Source: CAWUFC02 sp963921335
Lineage (GTDB): Bacteria; Pseudomonadota; Gammaproteobacteria; Pseudomonadales; Halieaceae
Direction of reading: 5' to 3'
Length of the DNA stretch: 64,000 nucleotides
NCBI GenBank assembly: GCA_963921335.3
Contig: CAWUFC020000001.1
Span: forward strand, 806,001 to 870,000
The notes beneath the pieces were generated by a model that saw nothing but the letters and a program-made list of their open reading frames with translations, made no database searches and was not told where the DNA came from. Of the stretch, positions 34,784 through 42,680 are shown piece by piece. Each line of letters opens with the position of its first letter. The first letter of the stretch is position 1. Made by a program: the position numbers and the translations under genes.

Positions 34784-35869
34784 TCACTGCCTGGCTTGCA
34801 TGCCAGGGAAGCCGCTCTGCGTACCCTTCAAAGAATCGAACAGATTAATCACTGCATCCTTGTTGACCCTTCGGGTGATCATAACGATTTTTGAGGTTCG
34901 GTCATCACTGGGCCACTGCTCCAGCCGCACGGGATCGTGAAACACGTGCTGCACACCATGCAGCACCACCGGGTGGTCCGGGTCATCCTTGAGGCAGAGC
35001 ATGGCTTTCATGCGCAGCATGTCGGGGCCAATGGTTTTTAACAGGATCTGCAAGGTCATTTGGAATGCGTAAGAAGCAATCGGCTCTTCGAATTCCATAC
35101 AGTAGGCCTGAATGTCATCACCATGACGGTTCACGTTGTGATGATGTTCATGGTCATGGTCATGGTCGTGATGATGATGGCCCTCGTCGAAGGCCTCGGC
35201 GGCCAGCCATGCCTGCACATCGGCAGATTTATCTGCCGGATCAAAGGCCTCGCCACTGAACAAGCTGAGCAGGTCGAATTGGTCCGACTGACGTTCCAGC
35301 ACTGGGGCGCCGGGGTTAATCGCCCGCAAGCGGTCCTTGAGTGTGTTTACCTGTGCCAGCTTTCCAGGATCCGAGGCGAGATCGGTCTTGGTGAGCACCA
35401 ACTGATCCGCCACCGCCACCTGCTTCCTGCTCTCGACCTGGGTCTCAAGGGTGTTATCGCCATTAATTGCATCTACAACAGTAATCACCTGGGCCAGGCT
35501 GTAGGCCTCAATCAGGTAGAGATCGGAAAGCAGGGTATGGATGACCGGTGCTGGGTCGGCAAGGCCAGTGGTCTCCACGATCAGGCGTGAAAACTCGGGA
35601 ATGTCGCCCATGCGGGATCTGCTTTTCAGGTCTTTGAGGGTCGTGGTGATATCACCGCGTATCGTGCAGCACAGGCAGCCCGAGGTCATTTCCAGCAGGT
35701 TTTCATCAACTTGCTCTACCAGTAAGTGATCCAGGCCTACTTCACCAAGCTCGTTGATGACCACAGCGGTGTCTGAAAAACGCGGGTCCTGTAAAAGATC
35801 TTTCAGTAAGCTTGTTTTCCCGCTCCCCAGAAAGCCCGTCAGCAGGGTTACAGGCGTTTTTCCTGTCAT
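34784..35869 (-). CDS. CobW/COG0523 family GTPase, probable metal chaperone
   Basis: A 361-residue G3E GTPase. The P-loop is FLGSGKTSLL, the metal motif is CLCC in MTSGCLCCTIRGD, and the nucleotide specificity motif is TKTDL (LVLTKTDLA, NKxD variant). A His/Asp-rich run at about residue 238-255 (EGHHHHDHDHDHEHHH) would bind several metal ions, as in ZNG1/YeiR-like zinc chaperones. The C-terminal CobW domain follows. The ATG at 35869 is chosen at MTGKTPVTLL; an upstream start at 36004 lacks support. Probable zinc delivery; no Zur-box palindrome was seen upstream. Confidence 0.86.
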   Translation of the reverse strand: MTGKTPVTLLTGFLGSGKTSLLKDLLQDPRFSDTAVVINELGEVGLDHLLVEQVDENLLEMTSGCLCCTIRGDITTTLKDLKSRSRMGDIPEFSRLIVETTGLADPAPVIHTLLSDLYLIEAYSLAQVITVVDAINGDNTLETQVESRKQVAVADQLVLTKTDLASDPGKLAQVNTLKDRLRAINPGAPVLERQSDQFDLLSLFSGEAFDPADKSADVQAWLAAEAFDEGHHHHDHDHDHEHHHNVNRHGDDIQAYCMEFEEPIASYAFQMTLQILLKTIGPDMLRMKAMLCLKDDPDHPVVLHGVQHVFHDPVRLEQWPSDDRTSKIVMITRRVNKDAVINLFDSLKGTQSGFPGMQARQ

Positions 35870-36111
35870 GGTTTCACTTCTCCAGCCAATGGCGTTCCCA
35901 GCCTCGAAATTGGCCTGGGTGAGTTTGTGGTGACTGGGCCATACCAGCCTCTGACTGTTTAAGGTAAGCGAAAATACCATGGCCCGCACACCGCTGCGAC
36001 ACACTGCGGATCAAATCATAGACAGAGTCTGTGAGAGAACGCCTGACCGGTAGAGGTTGAGCCCAGCTGTGCTGAGGGGCCGGGAGTCCGAGCCGCTTTA
36101 AGGGCAAGCAT

Positions 36112-36139
36112 AAAAAACCCGTTCAGAGAACGGGTTTTT
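36112..36139 (-). terminator. Intrinsic terminator downstream of tRNA-Leu
   Basis: A seven-base stem, CCCGTTC (36118-36124) and GAACGGG (36128-36134), loop AGA, is flanked by A6 on the left and T5 on the right. On the - strand the six T (complement of 36112-36117) follow the stem, six bases after the tRNA 3' end, so it is the tRNA terminator. It could also work in the + direction. Confidence 0.85.
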
Positions 36140-36144
36140 GAAGA

Positions 36145-36231
36145 TGGTGCCCAGGAGAGGACTTGAACCTCCACGCCCTTGCGAGCACTAGCACCTGAAG
36201 CTAGCGTGTCTACCAATTTCACCACCTGGGC
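36145..36231 (-). tRNA. tRNA-Leu (anticodon CAG)
   Basis: The reverse complement folds as an 87-base class II tRNA. The acceptor stem GCCCAGG pairs with CCTGGGC and the 3' CCA is encoded in the DNA. The D-loop has the leucine-type GGTGAAATTGGTAGACACG, the anticodon stem is CTAGC/GCTAG with loop TTCAGGT (anticodon CAG at 36195-36197), a long variable arm follows (TGCTCGCAAGGGCGTG), and the T-loop is GGTTCAAGTCC. It decodes CUG. Located just upstream of rnr in the opposite orientation. Confidence 0.96.
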
Positions 36232-36371
36232 AGGTACTGAATAATCGAATATCAGTAGAGGGCGCGCACTTTACTTTTACAGTGACAGATTGTCAATGCC
36301 CGATAATGCGGCGCAGGCTCTGCCCGCGTATACTGACGAACACCACCCCTTTTCACCACAAGAAGATCCCC

Positions 36372-38657
36372 ATGGACCCCCACGCAGACAGGGAAGCCGC
36401 GCAATACGAGAACCCCATTCCCAGCCGGGAATATATTCTCCAGGTACTCGCCGAGGCGGAGCGCCCCCTCAGCCATAAAAAGCTGTGCAAGCTACTCAAG
36501 CTCAAAGGCGAGGAGCAATCCGATGCCCTGCGCAAGCGCCTGCGTGCGATGGAGCGGGACGGCCAGCTTATGGTGAATCGCAAGGGTCACTATGGCCTGG
36601 TCGATAAGATGGACCTGGTGCACGGCCGTGTCATTGGCCATCGGGACGGTTACGGCTTTTTAACGCCGCTTGAAGGCGATGGCGAGGATCTTTATCTCAG
36701 CGCTCGCCAGATGAACCTGGTGTTCGATGGCGACGAGGCCCTGGCCCGGGTTTCCGGGATTGATCCCAAGGGTCGCCAGGAAGGCAAAATCGTCGAGGTG
36801 CTCAAGCGCGGACTGACCGAGGTTGTGGGTCGATATTATGAAGAGAGCGGTATTGGCGCGGTCATTCCCGACAACCCGCGCGTCAACCAGGACATTCTGA
36901 TCCCTCCCAAAGAGAAGAACGGTGCTCAACATGGGCAGATTGTCTGCGCTGAAATCAGCCAGTGGCCTACCCGCCAATTGGGTGCAAAAGGCCGCATCAC
37001 CGAGGTGCTGGGTGAGCACATGGACCCGGGTCTTGAGATTGATGTGGCCATCCGCTCCCACGGTATTCCGCACCAATGGCCCGAGGCTGTGCTGAAAGAA
37101 GCGGGTGCGTTAGCAGACGAGCCCAGTGCCGCCGACAAAAAGCAGCGCGTGGACTTGCGAGACCTGCCCTTTGTCACTATCGATGGTGAAGATGCCCGCG
37201 ATTTTGACGACGCCGTTTACTGCGAAAAGAAAAAGGGTGGTGGCTGGCGGTTGTTCGTTGCTATTGCCGATGTCAGTCATTACGTACGCCCGGGCATGGC
37301 ACTGGATGAGGAGGCCCAGTCACGCGGTAACTCGGTGTACTTTCCGGAGCGGGTGGTGCCCATGCTCCCGGAAGCCCTGTCCAACGGCCTGTGTTCGCTA
37401 AAACCGGGAGTCGACCGCCTGGCCATGGTCTGCGAGATGAATATCTCGCGGGTGGGCAATCTCACCAGCTACTTATTTTGCGAGAGCGTCATTCACTCCC
37501 ATGCGCGCCTCACCTATACCCAGGTGGGGGAGGTATTGGAAACCGGCAGCCACCCGGATGTGGACAAGGCCCGGGTGCCAGACCTGAAACTGCTGCACGG
37601 GCTATACAAGACCCTGCGCGGTGCTCGCGATACCCGCGGGGCCATTGATTTCGAGACAGTGGAAACGCGCATCGTTTTCGACGAGCAGCGCAAGATCGAT
37701 GCGATCGTCCCGGTGCACCGCAACGATGCACACAAGCTGATTGAAGAGTGCATGCTCATGGCCAATGTGGCCACCGCGCGGTTCTTTGAAGACTGCGAAT
37801 TGCCGATTCTGTTTCGAGTGCATGAGGGCCCCAGCGAGGAGCGGCTGGAGAACCTGCGCAGCTTCCTCGGCGAGTTGGGCCTGGATTTGAGCGGTAGCCT
37901 CAAGCCAACGCCGCTAGACTACCAACACCTGCTGCAGCAGGTGGTTGATCGCGAAGATGCCAGCGTGATCCAGACCATGTTGCTGCGCTCGCTGAGCCAG
38001 GCCAACTACCAACCTGAGAACAACGGGCACTTTGGCCTTAACTACGAGGCCTATGCCCACTTTACTTCGCCTATCCGTCGTTACCCCGACCTGCTGGTGC
38101 ATCGCGGTATTCGCCGCGTGATTCGCTCTGACCACGCCAGCAAGCATGTGTTGCGGGCAGATGCTGAGCCGATACCCGAGAAGCGAATCTTCCCCTACGA
38201 CCTGATGGCGATGAACGTGTTTGGCGAGCAGTGCTCCATGACCGAGCGTCGCGCTGACGATGCCACGCGCGAGGTGGATGCCTGGCTGAAATGTGAGTAC
38301 CTGTCGCACCACATTGGCGATGAGTTCGAGGGCGTGGTCGCGGCGGTGACCAGCTTTGGCCTGTTTGTGGAGTTGAAAGATCTCTACATCGAGGGCCTGG
38401 TGCATATCTCCAGCCTGCCCGGCGACTATTACCATTATGACAACGCCAAGCAGCGACTGACGGGCGAGCGCAGTGGCCGCAGCTTTAACCTGGGCGACAC
38501 CCTGCAGGTACAGGTGGCGCGGGTTGATCTGGACGACAAGAAGATCGATCTGGAGATGATCGACAGCGCCCCACGTAAGGCCGATAAGGGCAAGAAGCTG
38601 AAGAAAGGCCGCGGCGGCAAGAAAAAACGCAAGACAGGGCTGCGCAAGCACTACTGA
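36372..38657 (+). CDS. rnr: Ribonuclease R
   Basis: A 761-residue 3'-to-5' exoribonuclease that degrades structured RNA. The order is an N-terminal winged helix (LAEAERPLSHKKLCKLLKL), two cold-shock domains (GYGFLTPLEGDGEDLYL and the second near 150), the RNB catalytic domain with its DGEDARDFDDAVYCE acidic cluster (about 280) and the FTSPIRRYPDLLVHRGI motif, an S1 domain (GVVAAVTSFGLFVELKDLYIEGLVHIS) and a Lys-rich tail. The ATG at 36372 is chosen; the longer frame from 36282 lacks similarity to family N-termini. Followed directly by rlmB. Confidence 0.95.
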   Translation: MDPHADREAAQYENPIPSREYILQVLAEAERPLSHKKLCKLLKLKGEEQSDALRKRLRAMERDGQLMVNRKGHYGLVDKMDLVHGRVIGHRDGYGFLTPLEGDGEDLYLSARQMNLVFDGDEALARVSGIDPKGRQEGKIVEVLKRGLTEVVGRYYEESGIGAVIPDNPRVNQDILIPPKEKNGAQHGQIVCAEISQWPTRQLGAKGRITEVLGEHMDPGLEIDVAIRSHGIPHQWPEAVLKEAGALADEPSAADKKQRVDLRDLPFVTIDGEDARDFDDAVYCEKKKGGGWRLFVAIADVSHYVRPGMALDEEAQSRGNSVYFPERVVPMLPEALSNGLCSLKPGVDRLAMVCEMNISRVGNLTSYLFCESVIHSHARLTYTQVGEVLETGSHPDVDKARVPDLKLLHGLYKTLRGARDTRGAIDFETVETRIVFDEQRKIDAIVPVHRNDAHKLIEECMLMANVATARFFEDCELPILFRVHEGPSEERLENLRSFLGELGLDLSGSLKPTPLDYQHLLQQVVDREDASVIQTMLLRSLSQANYQPENNGHFGLNYEAYAHFTSPIRRYPDLLVHRGIRRVIRSDHASKHVLRADAEPIPEKRIFPYDLMAMNVFGEQCSMTERRADDATREVDAWLKCEYLSHHIGDEFEGVVAAVTSFGLFVELKDLYIEGLVHISSLPGDYYHYDNAKQRLTGERSGRSFNLGDTLQVQVARVDLDDKKIDLEMIDSAPRKADKGKKLKKGRGGKKKRKTGLRKHY

Positions 38658-38659
38658 TC

Positions 38660-39400
38660 ATGGACCTGATCTACGGATTACACGCTGTCGACAGCCTGTT
38701 GCGTAAAAACCCGCAGCAGGTGCAGTGCCTGTGGTTGCAGTCGGATCGCGCCGACAAGCGTATCGAAAAGTTACTGGCCCTGGCCAAAAACCAGGGCGTT
38801 AGCGTGGCGCGCTGTTCCCGACAGGAGCTGGATGACAAAGTCAGTGGTCGTCATCAGGGCGTGGTGGCTGAAGTCAGGACAGATACGCGGCAATGGGATG
38901 AGCAGGCGCTGTATCAATTGCTGGATGATCTCGATGGCCCGGCATTGGTATTGGTGCTGGACGGCGTGACCGACCCCCATAACCTCGGTGCCTGCCTGCG
39001 CAGTGCCGATGCGGCCGGGGTGCACGCTGTCATTGTGCCCAAGGACAAGTCTGCTGATCTCACTCCAACGGTTCGCAAAGTGGCCTGCGGTGCAGCCGAA
39101 ACCGTACCGTTTGTGCGGGTCACCAACCTTGCGCGCACTCTCGAAGGCCTCAAAGAGCGGGGCATATGGCTCTACGGCACCGCGGGAGAGGCTGAAAAAT
39201 CCATATATGACAATGATTTACGCGGCCCCTGCGCCCTGATCATGGGTGCCGAGGGTGATGGCCTGCGGCGCCTGACCCGGGAAACCTGCGATTTCCTGGT
39301 GAAATTGCCCATGGCGGGGGAGGTGAGTTCCCTCAACGTGTCGGTGGCAACCGGTGTGTGCCTGTTTGAGATCGTGCGCCAGCGTCAGGTGGTACAGTGA
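38660..39400 (+). CDS. rlmB: 23S rRNA (guanosine-2'-O)-methyltransferase RlmB
   Basis: A 246-residue SpoU/TrmH-type (SPOUT) methyltransferase that methylates G2251 in the peptidyl-transferase P-loop of 23S rRNA. The N-terminal substrate domain begins YGLHAVDSLLRKNPQQV, and the knotted SAM domain has LDGVTDPHNLGACLRSADAAG, IMGAEGDGLRRLTRE and PMAGEVSSLNVSVATGVCLFE. The rnr-rlmB arrangement is universal in gammaproteobacteria. Its TGA overlaps the GTG start of the caspase-fold gene. Confidence 0.96.
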   Translation: MDLIYGLHAVDSLLRKNPQQVQCLWLQSDRADKRIEKLLALAKNQGVSVARCSRQELDDKVSGRHQGVVAEVRTDTRQWDEQALYQLLDDLDGPALVLVLDGVTDPHNLGACLRSADAAGVHAVIVPKDKSADLTPTVRKVACGAAETVPFVRVTNLARTLEGLKERGIWLYGTAGEAEKSIYDNDLRGPCALIMGAEGDGLRRLTRETCDFLVKLPMAGEVSSLNVSVATGVCLFEIVRQRQVVQ

Positions 39401-40191
39401 GCCCGCGTCGTTCAGTGTTATCACTGTTAATGGTCGGGCTGTTCTTGTCGCTGGATGTGCAGGCCTACGAAGAGAAAGTACATCGGTATGCGCTGGTTAT
39501 CGGTATTCAGAACTATACGCATGCGCCTCTCCTTAATCCGGTCAATGATGCGCGTTCAGTGGCCGGCAGCCTCAGAGCACTGGGCTTTGACGTGACCCTG
39601 GTACTTGATGCGGAACGCGCCACTTTGCAGCAGCAGGTGCGATCGTTCTATGAGAGTGTGAGTGAGCAGAACGCACTCACTTTGTTCTATTACGCTGGCC
39701 ATGCGGTGCAGCTTCAACATCATAATTATCTGGTACCTCTGCAGGCTGATTTGAGCAGCGTAGAGCACTTTAGCGATGGTTTGTACGACGTTAATGACTT
39801 GTTTGCACAAATGCCCAATACCCCAGCTTCACAGAATCTGGTGATATTGGATGCATGCCGCAATAATCCATTCGCGAGTGATGGCAGCGGACAGGGCCGC
39901 GCAAGTGGTTTGGCGCCCATGCGTGCGCCCGTCGGTACCCTCATTGCCTATGCCACCGAGCCGGGTGGTGTAGCTTCCGACGGGCAGGGCAAGCACAGCA
40001 CGTATACCCGCCATTTACTCAAGCGTCTTGATACCCCGGTGCCCGTTGAAGACATGTTTCGTCGAGTCAGGCGCGGGGTTAGCACAGAGACCCGCGGTCA
40101 ACAGATTCCCTGGGAGCACTCTTCTCTGCTCAGAAAGGCCTACATCAATCCGCCCAAGAACGAGGGCATACCGGATATAGTGGTTTTCTAA
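39397..40191 (+). CDS. Exported caspase-family (C14) protein
   Basis: A 264-residue caspase-hemoglobinase-fold protein with a signal peptide (LSLLMVGLFLSLDVQAYEE; cleavage near 24). The p20-like core starts RYALVIGIQNYTH; the catalytic His is in YYAGHAVQ (about residue 108) and the catalytic Cys in ILDACRNNPF (about residue 150). The substrate pocket Asp of the orthocaspase/metacaspase type seems present (LDACRNN). No TPR, WD or sugar-binding domain is fused. The GTG start overlaps the rlmB stop (GTGA), so it is translationally coupled to a rRNA methyltransferase. It is presumably a periplasmic Arg/Lys-specific protease; the target is unknown. Confidence 0.83.
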   Translation: MSPRRSVLSLLMVGLFLSLDVQAYEEKVHRYALVIGIQNYTHAPLLNPVNDARSVAGSLRALGFDVTLVLDAERATLQQQVRSFYESVSEQNALTLFYYAGHAVQLQHHNYLVPLQADLSSVEHFSDGLYDVNDLFAQMPNTPASQNLVILDACRNNPFASDGSGQGRASGLAPMRAPVGTLIAYATEPGGVASDGQGKHSTYTRHLLKRLDTPVPVEDMFRRVRRGVSTETRGQQIPWEHSSLLRKAYINPPKNEGIPDIVVF

Positions 40192-40985
40192 AACACATAA
40201 GCTAACCCAACATGCAAGCTGCTGAGTGTCTCGTCGATATTGTCAAATTTTTGCCCGTCGACCTTCAGACTCTGCTGGTAGTCATTGATCTTGAAGCGGG
40301 TTTGGAACAGCAGATTGCTTGAAAGTGGCATGGCCCAGGCGATGTTATAGCTGAAACCGGTGGTATCGCCCTTAACCTGGCCGGTAAGGTCATCAAATTC
40401 CAGGGCTTCGATTTCTTCTTCCTCATCGTCGTCGTCATCGGTGTTAGCCGCAAAGCGATTCTTGGCCTCCAGGTCAGCGTATGCAACTGAAACAGTAAGG
40501 CTGCCCGCTTTCTCAAAACGCCAGGCGTAACTAAGGCCAACAAAAGGGCCTTTCTGAGAGTAGCGCTCACTGGTCGGGCCGGTGTCAGACTCTTCAGGAT
40601 CCCGAGGCACAAAGTCCATCTCTGTTGCGCCAGATTTGTATCCCCCGTAGACGGTCAGCCCTTTGTAAGCGCGATAGCCCACCGTTAGGTCAAAATCCTC
40701 CCGGGAGGCCTTTCCTACATCTTCTTCTTCTGACAGATCCGCGTCCTGCAGACTCAGGTAGGCATTCGCTGATAATTGCCAGCGACCAGATGTTGCTGCC
40801 AGCAGCAGGTTGGTGGTGGGAAAACTGACGTCCTGATCCAGCTTTGCGGGGAAAGACAGGTTTGTATAACCTAGGGCGGCACCTGCTACAAAGCGCGCGT
40901 CTTCAACGAATTCGGAGGCAAAAGTCGGCAAGGGCAACACGCTGACAGCCGTGATTAACAGACCGAATAAAGTGGTTTTATGCAT
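40188..40985 (-). CDS. Putative outer-membrane beta-barrel protein
   Basis: A 265-residue protein starting at 40985 with a signal peptide (FGLLITAVSVLPLPTFASEF) and alternating amphipathic strands ending in a C-terminal Phe (HVGLAYVF), which is the usual OMP signature. The loops are acidic: one carries D5 E4 at about residue 189-199 (NTDDDDDEEEEIEALEFDD), another SEEEDVG. Similar to no family I can name with confidence. It ends tail-to-tail with the caspase gene with a four-base overlap. An 86-base AT-rich gap separates its start from the divergent small lipoprotein. Confidence 0.7.
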   Translation of the reverse strand: MHKTTLFGLLITAVSVLPLPTFASEFVEDARFVAGAALGYTNLSFPAKLDQDVSFPTTNLLLAATSGRWQLSANAYLSLQDADLSEEEDVGKASREDFDLTVGYRAYKGLTVYGGYKSGATEMDFVPRDPEESDTGPTSERYSQKGPFVGLSYAWRFEKAGSLTVSVAYADLEAKNRFAANTDDDDDEEEEIEALEFDDLTGQVKGDTTGFSYNIAWAMPLSSNLLFQTRFKINDYQQSLKVDGQKFDNIDETLSSLHVGLAYVF

Positions 40986-41026
40986 GGGGTGCTCCTTTGA
41001 GCGTTTGGCCAACTGTGGGTTGTGAT

Positions 41027-41044
41027 GTCGTAAATAATAACGAC
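41027..41044. promoter_or_regulatory. Inverted repeat between the divergent barrel and lipoprotein genes
   Basis: GTCGT (41027-41031) and ACGAC (41040-41044) flank the eight-base AAATAATA. It sits in the AT-rich 86-base divergent promoter region. It may be an operator, but the arms are short and chance is possible. Confidence 0.25.
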
Positions 41045-41070
41045 TTCATTTGATTAAAGGGTACTAATCA

Positions 41071-41277
41071 ATGTCAGCTACTTATCAAGCCTGTAAGACT
41101 GCCTTTAAGCTTCTACTGATGATTGGCTTGTTGTCAGCCTGCGCTACAAGCACACAGGACTCTCAGGAGCCGGCCTCTTGCGAGCAAGAATCGGTGTGTG
41201 GCGATGGCCGAGATCGCGGTTTTGATCCCTGCCTGGTCAACGGCGGCTTGCCGGTTTGCGAAAAACAAGATGACTAA
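41071..41277 (+). CDS. Small cysteine-containing lipoprotein
   Basis: A 68-residue peptide with a clear lipoprotein signal (FKLLLMIGLLSAC, lipobox LSAC at about 21-24). The mature part of about 45 residues has four further cysteines (CEQESVCGDGRDRG, DPCLV, VCEKQDD), suggesting disulfides or metal binding. An ATG with AAAGGG upstream starts it. It overlaps the start of the next gene by eight bases. No family recognised. Confidence 0.6.
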   Translation: MSATYQACKTAFKLLLMIGLLSACATSTQDSQEPASCEQESVCGDGRDRGFDPCLVNGGLPVCEKQDD

Positions 41278-41824
41278 AAAGCGCGACAAAATGCAGCTGG
41301 CTGAGGTGGTTGGCACCTGGCTGGCAGCCTTGACGGTCGTGCTTGGTGGTTTATTTGGTATTTTCCAGTTCCTGGATTACAAGCAGACCCTAAGGGTTGA
41401 GCGATCCATGGCCTTTATCGATCGCTACCACGACAACGAGCCGTTGGTGGAATCCCGGGTGCATATCGCTGAAATCATGAATCGTCGGTTGGGTGAGATC
41501 GTCGAAGTGCTGCAGAGCGAAGACCTGGATCAGTCCGAATTAGCTGCCGCCTACAGCGCTGCCGTGATGGGGATTGTCGAGGAAGAGAGCCTTGCCGGGC
41601 CGTTGGATCAGGTATTTGGTTTTTATGAACAGATACTCATGTGCCGCGAGTTAGCCCTGTGTGATGACGAGGTGGCGGCCAGCTTCTTTAATACCGATGG
41701 GCGGGCTTTTGTGCGTTCGTTTTATCCTCATATCTGCCATGTTCGTCGCGAATGGAGCAACCCCGAGGCCTACCAGCGGATCTGGCGCTTTTACGGGGGA
41801 GGTTCCAGCCAGATTTGCGAGTAA
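41270..41824 (+). CDS. Single-pass membrane protein of unknown function
   Basis: A 184-residue protein with one membrane segment near the N-terminus (VVGTWLAALTVVLGGLFGIFQFLDY, about 15-39) and a soluble helical domain (LRVERSMAFIDRYHDNEPLVESRVHIAEIM...) of about 140 residues. It has the look of DUF4760-like cytoplasmic-anchor proteins, but I cannot assign a family with confidence. The ATG at 41270 is chosen because the longer frame from 41123 is the shadow of the upstream lipoprotein. Overlap with that gene suggests coupled expression. Confidence 0.65.
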   Translation: MTKKRDKMQLAEVVGTWLAALTVVLGGLFGIFQFLDYKQTLRVERSMAFIDRYHDNEPLVESRVHIAEIMNRRLGEIVEVLQSEDLDQSELAAAYSAAVMGIVEEESLAGPLDQVFGFYEQILMCRELALCDDEVAASFFNTDGRAFVRSFYPHICHVRREWSNPEAYQRIWRFYGGGSSQICE

Positions 41825-41843
41825 AATCGGGGTTTTACGACGC

Positions 41844-41872
41844 TTGCGCCCGCGCCCACAAGTGGGTAGAAT
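41844..41872 (+). promoter_or_regulatory. Putative sigma-70 promoter of rpsF operon
   Basis: TTGCGC (41844-41849), 17-base spacer, TAGAAT (41867-41872): a 4/6 and 5/6 match to consensus at ideal spacing, about 90 bases before the rpsF ATG. Position, spacing and the need for a strong promoter here support it. Confidence 0.6.
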
Positions 41873-41918
41873 CCGCGCCTCAAAATTAGAGCGACTGCCC
41901 TGTGCGGTCATTCTCCTT

Positions 41919-41950
41919 GCCACACTGTTTTGAGCAGGTGGCTTAACCCG
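41919..41950 (+). promoter_or_regulatory. Possible S6:S18 autoregulatory leader structure
   Basis: A hairpin with stem GCCAC/GTGGC (41919-41923 with 41938-41942) is followed by AACCCGTAAGGAG at the ribosome site of rpsF. In many bacteria the S6:S18 complex binds a leader hairpin with a CCG-containing bulge to repress rpsF-rpsR. A CCG does occur at 41948-41950 beside the ribosome site. The full consensus structure was not modelled. Confidence 0.35.
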
Positions 41951-41963
41951 TAAGGAGCGACGT

Positions 41964-42419
41964 ATGCGACATTACGAAATCGTATTTATGGTCCATCCGG
42001 ACCAGTCTGAGCAAGTGCCCGGCATGATCGAGCGCTACAGCGCGGCAATCCAGAAAGATGGCGGAACTGTACACCGTCTCGAAGACTGGGGCCGTCGCCA
42101 ACTGGCTTACCCTATCAACAAGATCCATAAGGCTCACTACATTCTGATGAACGTAGAAGCCAGCAACGACGCGATGGACGAGCTGACCACTACTTTCCGT
42201 TACAACGACGCTGTGATCCGTAACCTGGTAATTCGTCGTGATGAGCCCGTGACCGAAGAGTCCATCATCATGAAGCAGGAGAAAGAGCAGCGCGAGCGCA
42301 AGAACCGCTACGAAGAGCGTCAGGCCGCTGAAGCCGCCGCCGCTAAAGAAGAAGCGCCCGCTAAAGAAGAAGTCGTTGAAGCAGCTGCTGAAGAAAAAGC
42401 AGCGGACGAGGAGGCATAA
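41964..42419 (+). CDS. rpsF: 30S ribosomal protein S6
   Basis: A 151-residue S6, somewhat longer than usual because of an Ala/Glu/Lys-rich tail (residues 113-151). The N-terminal MRHYEIVFMVHPDQSEQVPGMIERY and WGRRQLAYPINKIHKAHYILMNVEA segments are canonical; it binds S18 on the platform of the 30S subunit. TAAGGAG gives a strong ribosome site. Unlike E. coli, priB is absent between it and rpsR. Confidence 0.97.
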   Translation: MRHYEIVFMVHPDQSEQVPGMIERYSAAIQKDGGTVHRLEDWGRRQLAYPINKIHKAHYILMNVEASNDAMDELTTTFRYNDAVIRNLVIRRDEPVTEESIIMKQEKEQRERKNRYEERQAAEAAAAKEEAPAKEEVVEAAAEEKAADEEA

Positions 42420-42422
42420 GTC

Positions 42423-42650
42423 ATGGCACGTTTTTTCCGCCGTCGTAAGTTCTGCAAGTTCACCGCTGAAGGCGTAAAAGAGATCGATTACAAAGATCTC
42501 GATACCCTCAAGCAGTATGTTTCTGAAACGGGCAAGATCGTACCGAGCCGTATCACCGGTACCAAGGCCAAGTACCAGCGTCAGCTGGCTACCGCTGTAA
42601 AGCGTGCTCGTTTTCTCGCCCTGTTGCCGTACACCGACGGACACAAGTAA
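42423..42650 (+). CDS. rpsR: 30S ribosomal protein S18
   Basis: A 75-residue S18 (MARFFRRRKFCKFTAEGVKEIDYKD at the N-terminus in parts, TGTKAKYQRQLATAVKRARFLALLPYTD at the C-terminus). It pairs with S6. Follows rpsF by three bases with GGAGG across the junction. Length and sequence are standard. Confidence 0.98.
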   Translation: MARFFRRRKFCKFTAEGVKEIDYKDLDTLKQYVSETGKIVPSRITGTKAKYQRQLATAVKRARFLALLPYTDGHK

Positions 42651-42680
42651 GCGAACTGAACGTTATCGCATTGGGGCGAT

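Noticed and set aside
36145..36231. att site for an integrated element at the tRNA-Leu
   Set aside because: No second copy of the tRNA 3' end or integrase gene found in the window.
36282..36371. Longer N-terminus for RNase R from 36282
   Set aside because: The extra 30 residues are not like family N-termini and overlap the likely promoter region; ATG 36372 is better.
41123..41269. N-terminal extension of the anchored protein back to 41123
   Set aside because: It duplicates the small lipoprotein coding region in another frame and lacks a ribosome site; the ATG at 41270 gives a membrane-segment start.
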